From Pseudomonas saudimassiliensis (GTDB lineage Bacteria > Pseudomonadota > Gammaproteobacteria > Pseudomonadales > Pseudomonadaceae), in NCBI RefSeq assembly GCF_000939975.1, contig NZ_LK391969.1, positions 1,681,953-1,745,952 on the forward strand: DNA of 64,000 nt. The letters are read 5' to 3'. Below are positions 54,573-63,350 of this stretch, one piece after another. Made by a program: the position numbers and the translations under genes. Every line of letters starts with the position of its first letter. Within the stretch, counting starts at the first letter, position 1. The notes beneath the pieces are model-generated. The model ran no database searches, was not told the origin of the DNA, and worked only from the letters and a program-made list of their open reading frames with translations.

Positions 54573-54989
54573 ATGAGTACTCTCGTTAACACTGCAATGG
54601 CCTTTTTTGAAACCTGCGAGTCGGGTAAAGGCTGGGAGCAATGCCAGCAGTATTGTCATGACGACGCGATATTCAATGTGCACGCAACATCTCTCGAGCA
54701 TTACAAGACCGTTGCAGAGTACAGCGAATCACTACCCCACCTGATGAAGATTCTGCCTGATGCGCATTACAAGCTGATCAATGTTGCTGTGGATGAGGAG
54801 CGTGAAACGGTCATCGTTTTTGCTCGGTTCTACGGCACCCACACCGGGATGGATGAGCCGGTACCGGCGACGGGCAAAAGTTTGGCCACCAACTATGGGT
54901 TCGTGATGCGCCTGCAGGACGGCAAGGTGGCCGAGGTGACCAAAGTCTGGAACGACGGACACGCCCACGTGCAGTTGGGCTGGGTATAA
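54573..54989 (+). CDS. SnoaL-like (NTF2-fold) protein
   Basis: A 138-residue cone-shaped alpha+beta barrel of the SnoaL/NTF2 class: FFETCESGKGWEQCQQYCHDDAIFNVHA near the N-terminus, and VIVFARFYGTHTGMDEPVPATGKSLATNYGFVMRLQDGKVAEVTKVWND, the usual polyketide-cyclase-like pattern. These small domains act as cyclases, hydrolases or isomerases and a reaction cannot be assigned. It is the third gene of the AraC-linked operon and has AGAGG before the ATG at 54573. Confidence 0.8.
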   Translation: MSTLVNTAMAFFETCESGKGWEQCQQYCHDDAIFNVHATSLEHYKTVAEYSESLPHLMKILPDAHYKLINVAVDEERETVIVFARFYGTHTGMDEPVPATGKSLATNYGFVMRLQDGKVAEVTKVWNDGHAHVQLGWV

Positions 54990-54999
54990 CGGCACTGCT

Positions 55000-55031
55000 A
55001 AGCGGGGCGGCCGCAAGGCTGCCCCGCTCTC
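55000..55031. terminator. hairpin between SnoaL-like gene and lipase
   Basis: AGCGGGGC-G-GC / GC-T-GCCCCGCT stem with a CGCAAG loop, then TCTCCCTTGT. It lies in the gap between convergent genes and is probably a bidirectional terminator. Confidence 0.65.
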
Positions 55032-55039
55032 CCTTGTCC

Positions 55040-56470
55040 TCAGTCCTGCACAAAATCATTGAAGGTCAATGAAATGCGATGCTCCGACGAGGCCCAGTTG
55101 GGTACGTTGAGCTGCTGTTTGCGCTCAGTATCACCGCGCGGGCTGCTGACGATGCTGATGTAACCATCGGGGTCGGTATTGGCGGGCATGAACACATCCG
55201 CACCAGTCTGGAAGATCTGCGCATGGAAATACTCCAGCAGCTCACCGGTAGTCTCCCGCGGCGTCGCCTCGTCGTCGTGCACATGGATACCGATGTTGCC
55301 GTTACCCATCTCCGAAGTAATCAGATCAAAGGGCGGTTCGTCGCCTTGCAGCGGACTGACGGTGGAGATCTCCAGAATGTCGGTCTGCTCGCCGTTGTCC
55401 ACATACCATTCCAGGTCACGCGAGATGACCAGCGCCGCGTGATCGGGACCTGAATTGGTGTTGGTCTCGATGTCCGAACCGGCTGCAGAGGTATTGAAGC
55501 GCACCAGATCGGACGCGCGCAGGAACGGCTGACGATAGAAGTGATGCGTGGCGCGACCTGGCCGCTGCAGTTCGAACTCGTAATGCGCGCCAGTCTCCAG
55601 ATCAACCGGCCCCCATTCCCCGCTGGCATCGATAGCGAAGCTCTCCAACGGCTCGCCGGCCAGCCTCTCGCCAGTATCGGAATCGATTTCCCAGATCCGC
55701 AGGGTGCTGCCATCTGCCCCCTCGTTTGCCGGGAAGTACACCGCTCGGCCCGAGATCGCCACCTCGCCTTCCTCCACAACGATATCAGTCGTGGCCGGCT
55801 CTTGCCCGGTGAAGAACTCGAACTGCGCGGCAAAGGAAGCGGCGGAGGTTGCCGCCTGAACGTGCGTCTCCTCGGTTAGGTAGACATTATTGGAGCCGAT
55901 GGTGCGTTCCGGGTTAACAAAGATACCCAGGCAGGGCGCACGCCAGCCTTCCTCGCCCGGGCAGGTGGTATCCGGCCCCGTGCCGCCACCGCCATCCAGG
56001 GCCACATAGGCGTTCACCTTGGCTGCCCGCTGCTGATCGCTGAGATACTGGGCACAGACGGAAGCACCGAGGGAATGGCAGGCGATATTGACCGTATCAG
56101 CATTATGCTCGGCCAGCACCCGGTCGATGTGCGCATCAAGCACGTCGTTCAACGCACCATCGCGCGCAGCCAGGATGGCTGGCAACCCGTTGGTGCTGTA
56201 CTCGAACGCCGACACGTAATCTGCAGAATAACCATTGCTGTCAAAGCGCATGGCCTGGGAATAGTACTGAGACGCCGATCCTGCGGTACCGTGCACAAAC
56301 ACGATCGGGCGCAACACCTCGGCGGGCAGTTCAGGGACCGTCGGCCTGAGGTCCGTCCGGCTTGAGCCGCCAGAGCCATTGAAACAACCGGAAAGCCCAA
56401 CCGCACTCACAAGACAAAGGGGGATGGCCAGCTGTCGCAGCGACAGCCTCGTAGTGAAGGATAGATTCAT
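55040..56470 (-). CDS. lipase-like alpha/beta-hydrolase lipoprotein
   Basis: A 476-residue secreted lipoprotein. The lipobox LSGC places the lipidated cysteine at 29. The hydrolase domain has FVHGTAGSASQYYSQ (oxyanion region) and the nucleophile elbow ACHSLGA with serine 133, a CHSLG variant of the usual GxSxG. From about residue 235 a C-terminal beta domain (VYFPANEGADGSTLRIWEIDSDTGERL, PVDLETGAHYEFELQRPG) resembles the AF1763-type lipase C-domain, ending with a second beta domain. Substrates are likely acyl esters or polyesters, by family inference. Confidence 0.82.
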   Translation of the reverse strand: MNLSFTTRLSLRQLAIPLCLVSAVGLSGCFNGSGGSSRTDLRPTVPELPAEVLRPIVFVHGTAGSASQYYSQAMRFDSNGYSADYVSAFEYSTNGLPAILAARDGALNDVLDAHIDRVLAEHNADTVNIACHSLGASVCAQYLSDQQRAAKVNAYVALDGGGGTGPDTTCPGEEGWRAPCLGIFVNPERTIGSNNVYLTEETHVQAATSAASFAAQFEFFTGQEPATTDIVVEEGEVAISGRAVYFPANEGADGSTLRIWEIDSDTGERLAGEPLESFAIDASGEWGPVDLETGAHYEFELQRPGRATHHFYRQPFLRASDLVRFNTSAAGSDIETNTNSGPDHAALVISRDLEWYVDNGEQTDILEISTVSPLQGDEPPFDLITSEMGNGNIGIHVHDDEATPRETTGELLEYFHAQIFQTGADVFMPANTDPDGYISIVSSPRGDTERKQQLNVPNWASSEHRISLTFNDFVQD

Positions 56471-56725
56471 GACAATAGTCTCGTTTTATTATTATTGATC
56501 GGGTGTGCCATTGTGGCGCACTTCAAAACTATACCAATAAAAGCACTGAAGGGAGCCATAACCAATATGTGGCTTATGGGGCACGATAAGTGCCACCGCA
56601 GATCCCTGTGCGCACACCAGCCCTGCCGCCCTCGCTGCCAGTCTGGACCGTGGGGCATTGCGCTTTTCACTGTCGGCGAAACAGGTACACTGCCGCGCGA
56701 TATTCCAGACAACAGCGGCAGACAA

Positions 56726-57406
56726 ATGACCAGAACACGCCCACCGGCCCCTGCGACCGATCCCACCAGCGAACCAGCGCTGACCACCCTGGGTGGACGC
56801 AATATTCTTTTCGTGATGGCCGACCTGGCCGAGTACGGACCGCATCTTCAGCAACGCTTCACTCCGCTCATAACCGGCATTGGCCCGGTCGAGGCGGCGG
56901 TGCAGCTTACAGCTGCCCTGGCTGGCCTGGCCCAACGCAAAAGCCTGCCCGATCTGGTGGTGTCGCTAGGCTCGGCCGGCAGCCGAGTGCTCGAGCAAAC
57001 CGAGATCTACCAGGCAGCCTCCGTCGCCTACCGCGACATGGACGCCTCGGCCCTCGGCTTCGAAAAAGGCATCACCCCCTTCCTCGACCTGCCCGCAACC
57101 CTACCCCTGCCACTGCGCATCCCCGGCATCGCAGAAGCAACACTCTCCACCGGTGCGAACATCGTCTCAGGCGCCGCCTACGACAACATCGCAGCCGAGA
57201 TGGTCGACATGGAGACCTACGCCTGCCTGCGCACCTGCATGCATTTTGACGTCCCGCTGGTTGCATTGCGCGGCATTTCCGATGGCAAGGCGGAGCTGCA
57301 GCATGTGGGGGATTGGATGGAGTATTTGCATGTGATTGATGAGAAGCTGGCGGCGGCTGTGGATTTGATGGGGGTGGCGCTGGTGAGTGAGTTGTTTGAG
57401 TTTTGA
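56726..57406 (+). CDS. 5'-methylthioadenosine/S-adenosylhomocysteine nucleosidase-like protein
   Basis: A 226-residue nucleoside phosphorylase-fold protein. ITGIGPVEAAVQLTAAL, LVVSLGSAGS and IAAEMVDMETYACLRTC with VPLVALRGISDGKAEL match MTA/SAH nucleosidases, including the ribose-contacting M-E pair and the catalytic aspartate in ISD. The enzyme would cleave methylthioadenosine or S-adenosylhomocysteine to adenine and a thioribose. The start is uncertain: there is no strong ribosome site at 56726, and in-frame ATGs exist further up (56567, 56576). It is divergent from the lipase gene. Confidence 0.8.
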   Translation: MTRTRPPAPATDPTSEPALTTLGGRNILFVMADLAEYGPHLQQRFTPLITGIGPVEAAVQLTAALAGLAQRKSLPDLVVSLGSAGSRVLEQTEIYQAASVAYRDMDASALGFEKGITPFLDLPATLPLPLRIPGIAEATLSTGANIVSGAAYDNIAAEMVDMETYACLRTCMHFDVPLVALRGISDGKAELQHVGDWMEYLHVIDEKLAAAVDLMGVALVSELFEF

Positions 57407-57554
57407 TGAATGCTTCTGGTCAGCAGACATCCCTGGACAGTGCTTAGTCCTTGACTCCATGTATTTGGAAAGCCCCACTCTGGGGCATAAACCCGTGAGC
57501 CGAGTTGATTATATGCGGGCACTTTTGCAATGCCCATATATTTACCGCCCAGCG

Positions 57555-59105
57555 TTACTCGCGCAGGAAAATCTCAATGCTGCCCTGCTTGCGAGGCTCA
57601 AAGACGCACCTAGCCATGTATCCGATCTCTGTACCAAAAACGTTCTTGGCATCGAAGTTCAAGAGCACCTCGACGTTACCGGTGGTCACGGCGGTCGATG
57701 CACTGGTACCTGTAAAGCTGTGGAAGTTAACCGAACTCGGGATGGTCGCACTCTGTTTCGTCATAGTCCGACACGCAACGACGGCCTTGCCTTCGTCCCA
57801 AGCGTTTTCTGCCTGCGTGCGCACCTCCGCGCCGCTCTTAAGTTCAGCTTCGGTGAGGTAGATTCGGCTCTCGTTGGCGCAGTCAATGAAGAACTTGAGC
57901 GATTGCAGCGAGCTTTCATCGCTGAGCTGGACATTTTCGACGTAATCGCACTTGCCGCTGTCGATTGCGCGCTCAGCCGCTGTACGGCGGAAGTTCTCGA
58001 TCTCCGCTAGTCGACTGCGATATTTGATTGTAAGTGTCGGATATTGCGCCGGTGTGTACTCGTCGATTGCGTAATCCCGGATGCGAGTGTTGTAGTTTTC
58101 CTGACGATCCCGCTCGGCCTTAACTGCGGCTTCCCTGGCTTCGAAAGCTTCTTTCTTCAGTATGTATTCAGTCTTGAGCCCGACCAGAGCAGAATCAGAG
58201 ACCGTGCTGTACTCGTCCATAATCGCTTTTGCGTCGGTGAATCGCTCTTCCTGGATGGCCCGATTCAGGCTATCGAGGACTTCTAGGCGCTTCGTCGCGA
58301 ACAAATTGGCGGCTTGAGCCTCCGACGCCAGCCGTTCCCGTTCATCATCAACGCGACGCTGCTCGGCAGTTCTCTGCCGCTCAATTGCTCGTTGCTTTTG
58401 CAGTTCGGCAAGGCGGGCTTGGCGCTCGTCTGAGATAGCCTGGGTATGCTGGTAATACGAGATGTTGGCCAGTAACACAACAACCAGAGCCGCCCAAAGT
58501 CCGAGGTTGTACCGGTTATACCACGGAGCTTTCTGCACCACCTTCTGGTGTGTCAGCGGGTTAATCACCGAACCTGCAATCAGCATCAGCAAGGCCGCGA
58601 GCCAGCCTTGGTGAATTGCGCTGAAGATCGCGACGGCGATAAATACCATCGAAAAAAACCAACGGGCCGGAACCAACAACTTTTTAGCCTCACCGGCCGA
58701 CTGCATCGCGCCGGCGGCGTACTTCTCGACAGGGAACTGACGGGGGAATATATCGTCCTCTATCAACTGGAGAAGCATGGTTGTCGCGAACCGGTGGAAA
58801 ACGGCCTCATCGGTCGGAGTCTTTATGAGGTCCTCGACCTTCGGGCGTACGATCATATAAAGGAACTTGTCGATTTCTGCTTTCCACTTTGAGTCGTCGA
58901 CAACTTGATATCCCTTGTCCTCAACTAGAAAAACAGACTTGTCTTTAAGTTCAACGAAATGCGTTTCAACGGCATCCATCACCGCCTTGCCGTAGGCGAC
59001 CCCCTTTTTCGTGATTTGCATCGCAGCCAACTGTTCACGGGTTAGCCAGAAAAGGTAAGCACCCAGCATCAACAACACCAGAGCGAGGTAGAGCTTGGGA
59101 CTCAT
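57555..59105 (-). CDS. uncharacterised coiled-coil membrane protein
   Basis: A 516-residue protein I do not recognise. Residues about 5-22 form one hydrophobic helix, and about 155-205 and 215-240 form two to three more (WFFSMVFIAVAIFSAI, LAALLMLIAGSVINPL, GLWAALVVVLLANISYY). A long charged coiled coil follows (about 245-360; DERQARLAELQKQRAIERQR), then a globular C-terminal domain with five cysteines (CDYVENVQL, FIDCANES, VVACRTMTK, ARCVFEP). AAGGAG precedes the ATG at 59105. It is divergent from another uncharacterised membrane protein. The islet looks more AT-rich than the flanks, which suggests acquisition. Confidence 0.75.
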   Translation of the reverse strand: MSPKLYLALVLLMLGAYLFWLTREQLAAMQITKKGVAYGKAVMDAVETHFVELKDKSVFLVEDKGYQVVDDSKWKAEIDKFLYMIVRPKVEDLIKTPTDEAVFHRFATTMLLQLIEDDIFPRQFPVEKYAAGAMQSAGEAKKLLVPARWFFSMVFIAVAIFSAIHQGWLAALLMLIAGSVINPLTHQKVVQKAPWYNRYNLGLWAALVVVLLANISYYQHTQAISDERQARLAELQKQRAIERQRTAEQRRVDDERERLASEAQAANLFATKRLEVLDSLNRAIQEERFTDAKAIMDEYSTVSDSALVGLKTEYILKKEAFEAREAAVKAERDRQENYNTRIRDYAIDEYTPAQYPTLTIKYRSRLAEIENFRRTAAERAIDSGKCDYVENVQLSDESSLQSLKFFIDCANESRIYLTEAELKSGAEVRTQAENAWDEGKAVVACRTMTKQSATIPSSVNFHSFTGTSASTAVTTGNVEVLLNFDAKNVFGTEIGYMARCVFEPRKQGSIEIFLRE

Positions 59106-59401
59106 GAAGAACTCCTTTTCAGAAAGATCCGTTAGGATTTTTGCATTCACATCACAGTATTCTGCCGGCATCGGAGGTTTGCCTGCAGGATTAGCTGCCG
59201 CTCTATATCGCGGAAGCGAGGGACCAAGGGCGACAGGAAACACCTTTATTCTTCCTAACCTAGGCGTCTGCCAATTGGCCGATAGCGCCTATCATCTCGG
59301 CGGTCCAGCGCACACTGGACAAGCAGACTCCTGTCGTCAGGATAGCCCAAGCAGAGTGGTTGAAGATATGCTCTGCAAACGCCAATCAGCAAGGAAGCCG
59401 T
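59106..59401. other. gap between divergent uncharacterised membrane-protein genes
   Basis: A 296-base divergent control region, visibly more AT-rich than the housekeeping part. No reading frame with coding character and no clear operator was found. Confidence 0.4.
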
Positions 59402-60460
59402 ATGCAACAGAAATGGACGGATCGCCCGCCGAGCGGGGACGGTATTGAAGTCGTGCTGGAAGCCTGGCCAGCTTTTCTCCGTGCCCATGGCTCGCTGCTT
59501 GCGAAAGCGTTGCCGCCGCTGGTTGGGTTCGGCATCTTTGTTATGTATTTCTACCGCAATCATTTCTACCCGAGCTTTGATCTCTTCCAGTTCTCGTCGC
59601 TATTGTTGGCGGCTGCGTGTATTGGATTTGCCATTGTGGGTGCGGTAATTGTTATGACAGTGCTTCCCGGCGCCGCGCTTTATCATTGGTTTCTCAATAC
59701 CAAGAAAATCAAGGACGAGCTTGTATATGCGATGCCGTACTCAGAAAATGCCCTCTCGAAAGCTGTATGGCAGTTGGTATTGCTGGTCTATTTTGCGCCG
59801 TTTACGCTGGTCGGCCTCGGCTTGGTAACGTCACTGGTCCTGGCGCCTGGGTTATATGTCCATACCGGTCTGCTATGGCCTGGTTTAATCGGTCTCGCTT
59901 TTGGCATTGCCCTGCAGATACGCTTTGATCTGCCCCGTTGGAGCTTTCTGAGTTACATCTGGACTGCGTATATTCCATTTCTTATTCTGTTTGTCCTTCT
60001 TTCCACCGTTCTACAAAGCAGCCTGCCCATTATCGAAAAGCTGGATGATGTCTGGCATTACCCCATTCTCTGGGCCATTCCGCTCGTTATCGCGGCTATG
60101 GTGACCGTTTGCGCAATGGGCCATTTTGCGGGTTGGAATGCCGCCCTGCTCTTCGGCCTCTTCTTTGGTCTTGTGGTAGCGGGCTATAGCGGTGTGCTTA
60201 CCACCGTGCCCGAGAGGGCGATCAAGGGGCTGGGTCTCGGAGCCTACGAAGCGGAAATGATTGTTCTCGACCCGGACTTTTGTAACCGCGAACTCAGTGA
60301 GCTGGGCATTGCCGAAGATTGCACGCTGCGTAATGTCCACGTGGTCTGGTCATTTGGCGATGCGATTGTGCTACGCCCTGCCCTTGATCAACCCCTGCAG
60401 GTTCAAATTCCCGCCATGTTTATTCGCTCGTTGGCACGAAAGGCTGAGGGAGATCGCTAG
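59402..60460 (+). CDS. uncharacterised multi-span membrane protein
   Basis: A 352-residue inner-membrane protein with about eight hydrophobic helices (LVGFGIFVMYFYRNHF; SLLLAAACIGFAIVGAVIVM; LVLLVYFAPFTLVGLGLVTS; LIGLAFGIALQIRF; AYIPFLILFVLLSTVL; LWAIPLVIAAMVTVCAM; LLFGLFFGLVVAGYSGVLT) and a C-terminal cytoplasmic or periplasmic tail of about 85 residues (EMIVLDPDFCNRELSELGIAEDCTL). I do not recognise the family. AAGGAAG lies before the ATG at 59402. It is head-to-head with the coiled-coil protein across 296 bases, so the pair may act together. Confidence 0.72.
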   Translation: MQQKWTDRPPSGDGIEVVLEAWPAFLRAHGSLLAKALPPLVGFGIFVMYFYRNHFYPSFDLFQFSSLLLAAACIGFAIVGAVIVMTVLPGAALYHWFLNTKKIKDELVYAMPYSENALSKAVWQLVLLVYFAPFTLVGLGLVTSLVLAPGLYVHTGLLWPGLIGLAFGIALQIRFDLPRWSFLSYIWTAYIPFLILFVLLSTVLQSSLPIIEKLDDVWHYPILWAIPLVIAAMVTVCAMGHFAGWNAALLFGLFFGLVVAGYSGVLTTVPERAIKGLGLGAYEAEMIVLDPDFCNRELSELGIAEDCTLRNVHVVWSFGDAIVLRPALDQPLQVQIPAMFIRSLARKAEGDR

Positions 60461-60493
60461 CGTACGGGCTGGCCCTTTTTGGTACGTCTTACA

Positions 60494-60853
60494 CTATTTT
60501 TCATATCCGTGGCCGAGCTCCGCTTCCAATCGTCTCCACTCCTCAGAAAAAGCCAGGCGTAGGTAGCTGCTTAGAATCTTATCCTTGATCGCGGCGCAGG
60601 CGCTTCTGCGTCGGCGGGCAAGTCTGTTTGCTATTTCAGCCTGCAACCACTGAGCATCGAATATGGTCCAGACCGGCGGCACCGGTGCGCGGAGGTTCGG
60701 GTAACACACCGGGGCTACTTCTTCGAAAAAGATTTCTTTGAGCAGTCGGCAATCAGCCGTACCAAGTTGCGCAGCTATGGATCGATAGTCGATCTCGGTA
60801 TCCACAAACACTCGTGACAGGACTAACCGAATCTTGGCGTGGTCTTGGTCCAC
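60494..60853 (-). CDS. DUF7079-like hypothetical protein
   Basis: A 119-residue protein with LVLSRVFVDTEIDYRSIAAQLG, IFFEEVAPVCYPNLRAPVPPVWTIFDAQWLQAEIANRL and a basic stretch RLARRRRSACAAIKDKIL, matching my recollection of DUF7079. It probably adopts a small helical fold; its function is unknown. The start is a GTG at 60853 with AGGGA upstream. It lies 43 bases after the antitoxin gene on the same strand. Confidence 0.65.
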   Translation of the reverse strand: MDQDHAKIRLVLSRVFVDTEIDYRSIAAQLGTADCRLLKEIFFEEVAPVCYPNLRAPVPPVWTIFDAQWLQAEIANRLARRRRSACAAIKDKILSSYLRLAFSEEWRRLEAELGHGYEK

Positions 60854-60896
60854 TAGAGCATCCCTAGCTATTTCTCAGGGCGAATGGAGTGATCGC

Positions 60897-61211
60897 CTAC
60901 ACACTAGCCAGCCGATCAAACATATCAGGGTACTGCTCGACCAGCTTTATCAGCAGCGCCGCCTGGGCGTTCGGCTTGGCTTTGTCCTGTTCCCAGTTAC
61001 GCAGAGTTTCAGCACTGGTTCGTATACGCATGGCGAAGACCTTTTGTGACATCTTCATTTTCTTTCTCAACGCGACGATTTCATCAGCCGTCACCTCGGG
61101 CGCGGGTCGATTCTCGACCGTAACTTGGCGCAAGGTGATCTTACCCTCCCGCTGCGCCGCCATTTCATCGATGCCCTGCATCATCTCGTCGAACAGATTG
61201 CGCTTGCTCAT
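60897..61211 (-). CDS. HigA/NadS-type antitoxin regulator
   Basis: A 104-residue helix-turn-helix protein of the HigA/NadS antitoxin group. The N-terminal 45 residues (SKRNLFDEMMQGIDEMAAQREGK, ITLRQVTVENRPAPEVTADEI) are the toxin-facing part, and VALRKKMKMSQKVFAMRIRTSAETLRNWEQDKAKPNAQA is the DNA-binding domain. Its ATG overlaps the stop of the upstream toxin remnant (ATGA), the usual toxin-first arrangement. With the toxin damaged, it may persist as an orphan antitoxin or a plain repressor. Confidence 0.88.
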   Translation of the reverse strand: MSKRNLFDEMMQGIDEMAAQREGKITLRQVTVENRPAPEVTADEIVALRKKMKMSQKVFAMRIRTSAETLRNWEQDKAKPNAQAALLIKLVEQYPDMFDRLASV

Positions 61212-61327
61212 TTGGCACCTCGCTTCTTCAGCTCGTTAGTAATCGCCTGTTTGAGCTGCTTTTCCTCGTCAGCGGAGTCGCCCACCCTTGCAGTGAACGC
61301 TGTGGTCTCAATAAAGATTCCTTTCAT
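61208..61327 (-). pseudogene. HigB/RelE-type toxin with internal deletion
   Basis: A 39-residue open frame. Residues 1-17 (MKGIFIETTAFTARVGD) match the start of HigB/RelE-family toxins and the end (DEEKQLKQAITNELKKRGAK) matches their C-terminus. A working toxin is about 110 residues, so the ~70-residue ribonuclease core is gone, in frame. No ribosome site is obvious. Upstream in-frame codons to 61399 add nothing toxin-like. The loss leaves the antitoxin intact, probably as a disarmed system. Confidence 0.7.
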
Positions 61328-61521
61328 GAAGCGAAGTGTAGGCAGATTGCCTATGGTTTTCAAGTGTGGCTTGAGCTCGCACCTCAGGATGATCTGCACC
61401 AGTATTTGGTCAGCCGGTTCGCTCCCAGCAGGCGGCCCATCTTGGTATAGGCACTAACCTCGTTTATCGTGTCGAACTAGTAAGCCGTTTAGCATTTCCG
61501 TCCGATTCGAAGGAGACAGGC

Positions 61522-62352
61522 ATGACCAACGCATCAGATCGCGCCGCTGAAATCCGCAGCGCGCTGCAGGTAAACCCCAACCTCACGGGCGCCGCTGAGC
61601 TCCAGCAGGAGATCGCCCGGCGTGTCGAGTTCATTAAGGACACCGTGCGCCGCTCCGGGACGCGGGCGCTGGTGTTGGGCATCAGTGGCGGGGTGGATTC
61701 CACCACGGCCGGCAGGCTGTGTCAGTTGGCGGTGGAGTCGCTGCGTAAGGAGGGTTACGAGGCGACCTTCTACGCCATGCGCCTGCCCTATGGGGTGCAA
61801 TTTGATGAACATGACGCCCAGGCGGCGCTGGATTTTATCCAGCCCGACCAGGTTCGTACCGTGGATATCAAGGGGTCGGTGGATGCGCTGGTTGGGTATT
61901 TCGCCGACGAGCCGGCTGAGGCGGCCAAGCGCGATTTTGCCAAGGGCAACGTCAAGGCGCGGACCCGCATGGTGGCGCAATACACGCTGGCCAACTTTGT
62001 TAACGGGCTGGTGGTTGGTACCGACCATGCGGCGGAAGCGGTCATGGGCTTTTTTACCAAGTTCGGTGACGGTGCCTGTGACCTGGCCCCGCTGACCGGG
62101 CTGGTCAAGGGGCAGATCCGCCGTATCGCCGCGGAACTGGGTGCGCCAGCGGGGTTGGTGGGCAAGATTCCCACCGCGGATCTGGAAGAGCTGGAGCCGG
62201 GCCGGCCGGATGAAGACGCGTACGGGCTGAGCTATGAGCAGATCGATGCCTTCCTGCTGGGCCATCCGGCGGTTGATGAGGTGACCGCGAACAAGATCAT
62301 CGAGCGCTACGATATGACCGAGCACAAGCGGCAGTTGCCACTGGCGCCTTGA
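61522..62352 (+). CDS. nadE: ammonia-dependent NAD+ synthetase
   Basis: A 276-residue enzyme amidating nicotinic acid adenine dinucleotide to NAD+ with ammonia and ATP, the last step of NAD synthesis. The PP-loop LGISGGVDSTTAGRL, the NAD/ATP segments KGNVKARTRMVAQYTLAN and GTDHAAEAVMGFFTKFGDGACD, and KIPTADLEELEPGRPDE are all present. It lacks a glutaminase domain, so free ammonia is the nitrogen donor. GAAGGAGA precedes the ATG. It is convergent with the ribbon-helix-helix gene. Confidence 0.97.
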   Translation: MTNASDRAAEIRSALQVNPNLTGAAELQQEIARRVEFIKDTVRRSGTRALVLGISGGVDSTTAGRLCQLAVESLRKEGYEATFYAMRLPYGVQFDEHDAQAALDFIQPDQVRTVDIKGSVDALVGYFADEPAEAAKRDFAKGNVKARTRMVAQYTLANFVNGLVVGTDHAAEAVMGFFTKFGDGACDLAPLTGLVKGQIRRIAAELGAPAGLVGKIPTADLEELEPGRPDEDAYGLSYEQIDAFLLGHPAVDEVTANKIIERYDMTEHKRQLPLAP

Positions 62353-62371
62353 TTACCTCGGCCGGTACCGA

Positions 62372-62677
62372 TCACCCGTGCAAGGCCTGCACCACTGGTG
62401 CGGGCGCCTGCCGCGTTTCGCGCTGCGCCAAGTAGCGCGTGCAGCTGACCCGCAGAAACGAGGCAAAGTTTACGACTTCGCCGCGCAGGTCCATGATTTC
62501 TTCATACAGCTTGGTGATCAGCTGGTTGGTCGTCATGCCATCAACTTCGGCGATCTCCTGCAGAATTTGCCAGAACTGATTCTCCAGCCGCAACGTGGTC
62601 ACCACGCCGCGTATGCGCAGTGACCGCGATCTCGACTCATACAGAATCGGATCAGCTTTGACGTAGAGTTCACACAT
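62372..62677 (-). CDS. ribbon-helix-helix domain protein
   Basis: A 101-residue protein of the RHH_4 type (SRSLRIRGVVTTLRLENQFWQILQEIAEVDGMTTNQLITKLYEEI), a DNA-binding fold in which the ribbon VTTLRL inserts into the major groove. A C-terminal segment (ASFLRVSCTRYLAQRE) follows. Family members are often small regulators with unknown targets. It is transcribed in the same direction as the DJ-1-like gene, 15 bases after it. Confidence 0.85.
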   Translation of the reverse strand: MCELYVKADPILYESRSRSLRIRGVVTTLRLENQFWQILQEIAEVDGMTTNQLITKLYEEIMDLRGEVVNFASFLRVSCTRYLAQRETRQAPAPVVQALHG

Positions 62678-62692
62678 GCGGCCACCACTTGG

Positions 62693-63274
62693 TTAAAGGG
62701 TAATCCGGGCACCCAGCAATTTGATGAAGGCGGCCAGCCACGCGGGATGCGCTGGCCAGGCAGGCGCAGTCACCAGGTTGCCCTGGACGTGTGCCTGGTC
62801 CACCGGAATGTCCATATAGGTGCCACCGGCCATTTTGACATCGGGGCCACAGGCCGGGTAAGCACTGCATTCGCGGCCTTGCAGCACGCCTGCGGCGGCA
62901 AGAATCTGCGCGCCATGGCAGACCGCGGCAATGGGTTTGCGGGCCTGATCGAACTGTCGCACGATCTCGATTACCCGCTCGTTCAGCCGCAGATACTCCG
63001 GTGCCCGGCCGCCGGGGATGACCAGGCCGACATAATCCTCGACGTTCACCTGATCGAAGTCATAGGTCAACGCGAAGTTATGCCCGGGCTTCTCACTGTA
63101 GGTCTGATCGCCTTCGAAGTCGTGAATGGCCGTACGGACGGTGTCTCCCGCCCGCTTATCGGGGCAGACAGCATCCACCTGGTAACCCAGCATGGTCAGC
63201 GCCTGAAAAGGCACCATGGTTTCATAGTCTTCGGTGAAGTCACCGGCCAACAGTAGCAGTTTCCTGGTGTTCAT
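62693..63274 (-). CDS. DJ-1/PfpI family protein
   Basis: A 193-residue glutamine amidotransferase-like domain. [17 protein letters not shown] holds the nucleophile-elbow cysteine, and [26 protein letters not shown] and [24 protein letters not shown] are typical. Family members act as protein or nucleotide deglycases, proteases or stress chaperones, and the activity is debated. It precedes the ribbon-helix-helix gene on the same strand and could share its transcript. Confidence 0.9.
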   Translation of the reverse strand: MNTRKLLLLAGDFTEDYETMVPFQALTMLGYQVDAVCPDKRAGDTVRTAIHDFEGDQTYSEKPGHNFALTYDFDQVNVEDYVGLVIPGGRAPEYLRLNERVIEIVRQFDQARKPIAAVCHGAQILAAAGVLQGRECSAYPACGPDVKMAGGTYMDIPVDQAHVQGNLVTAPAWPAHPAWLAAFIKLLGARITL

Positions 63275-63350
63275 CTTGTCGCCCTCCGGATAGTGATAAG
63301 ACCAGCATGCACTCGAATACCGGCTTACGGGTAACAGGGGGCTACTACAG

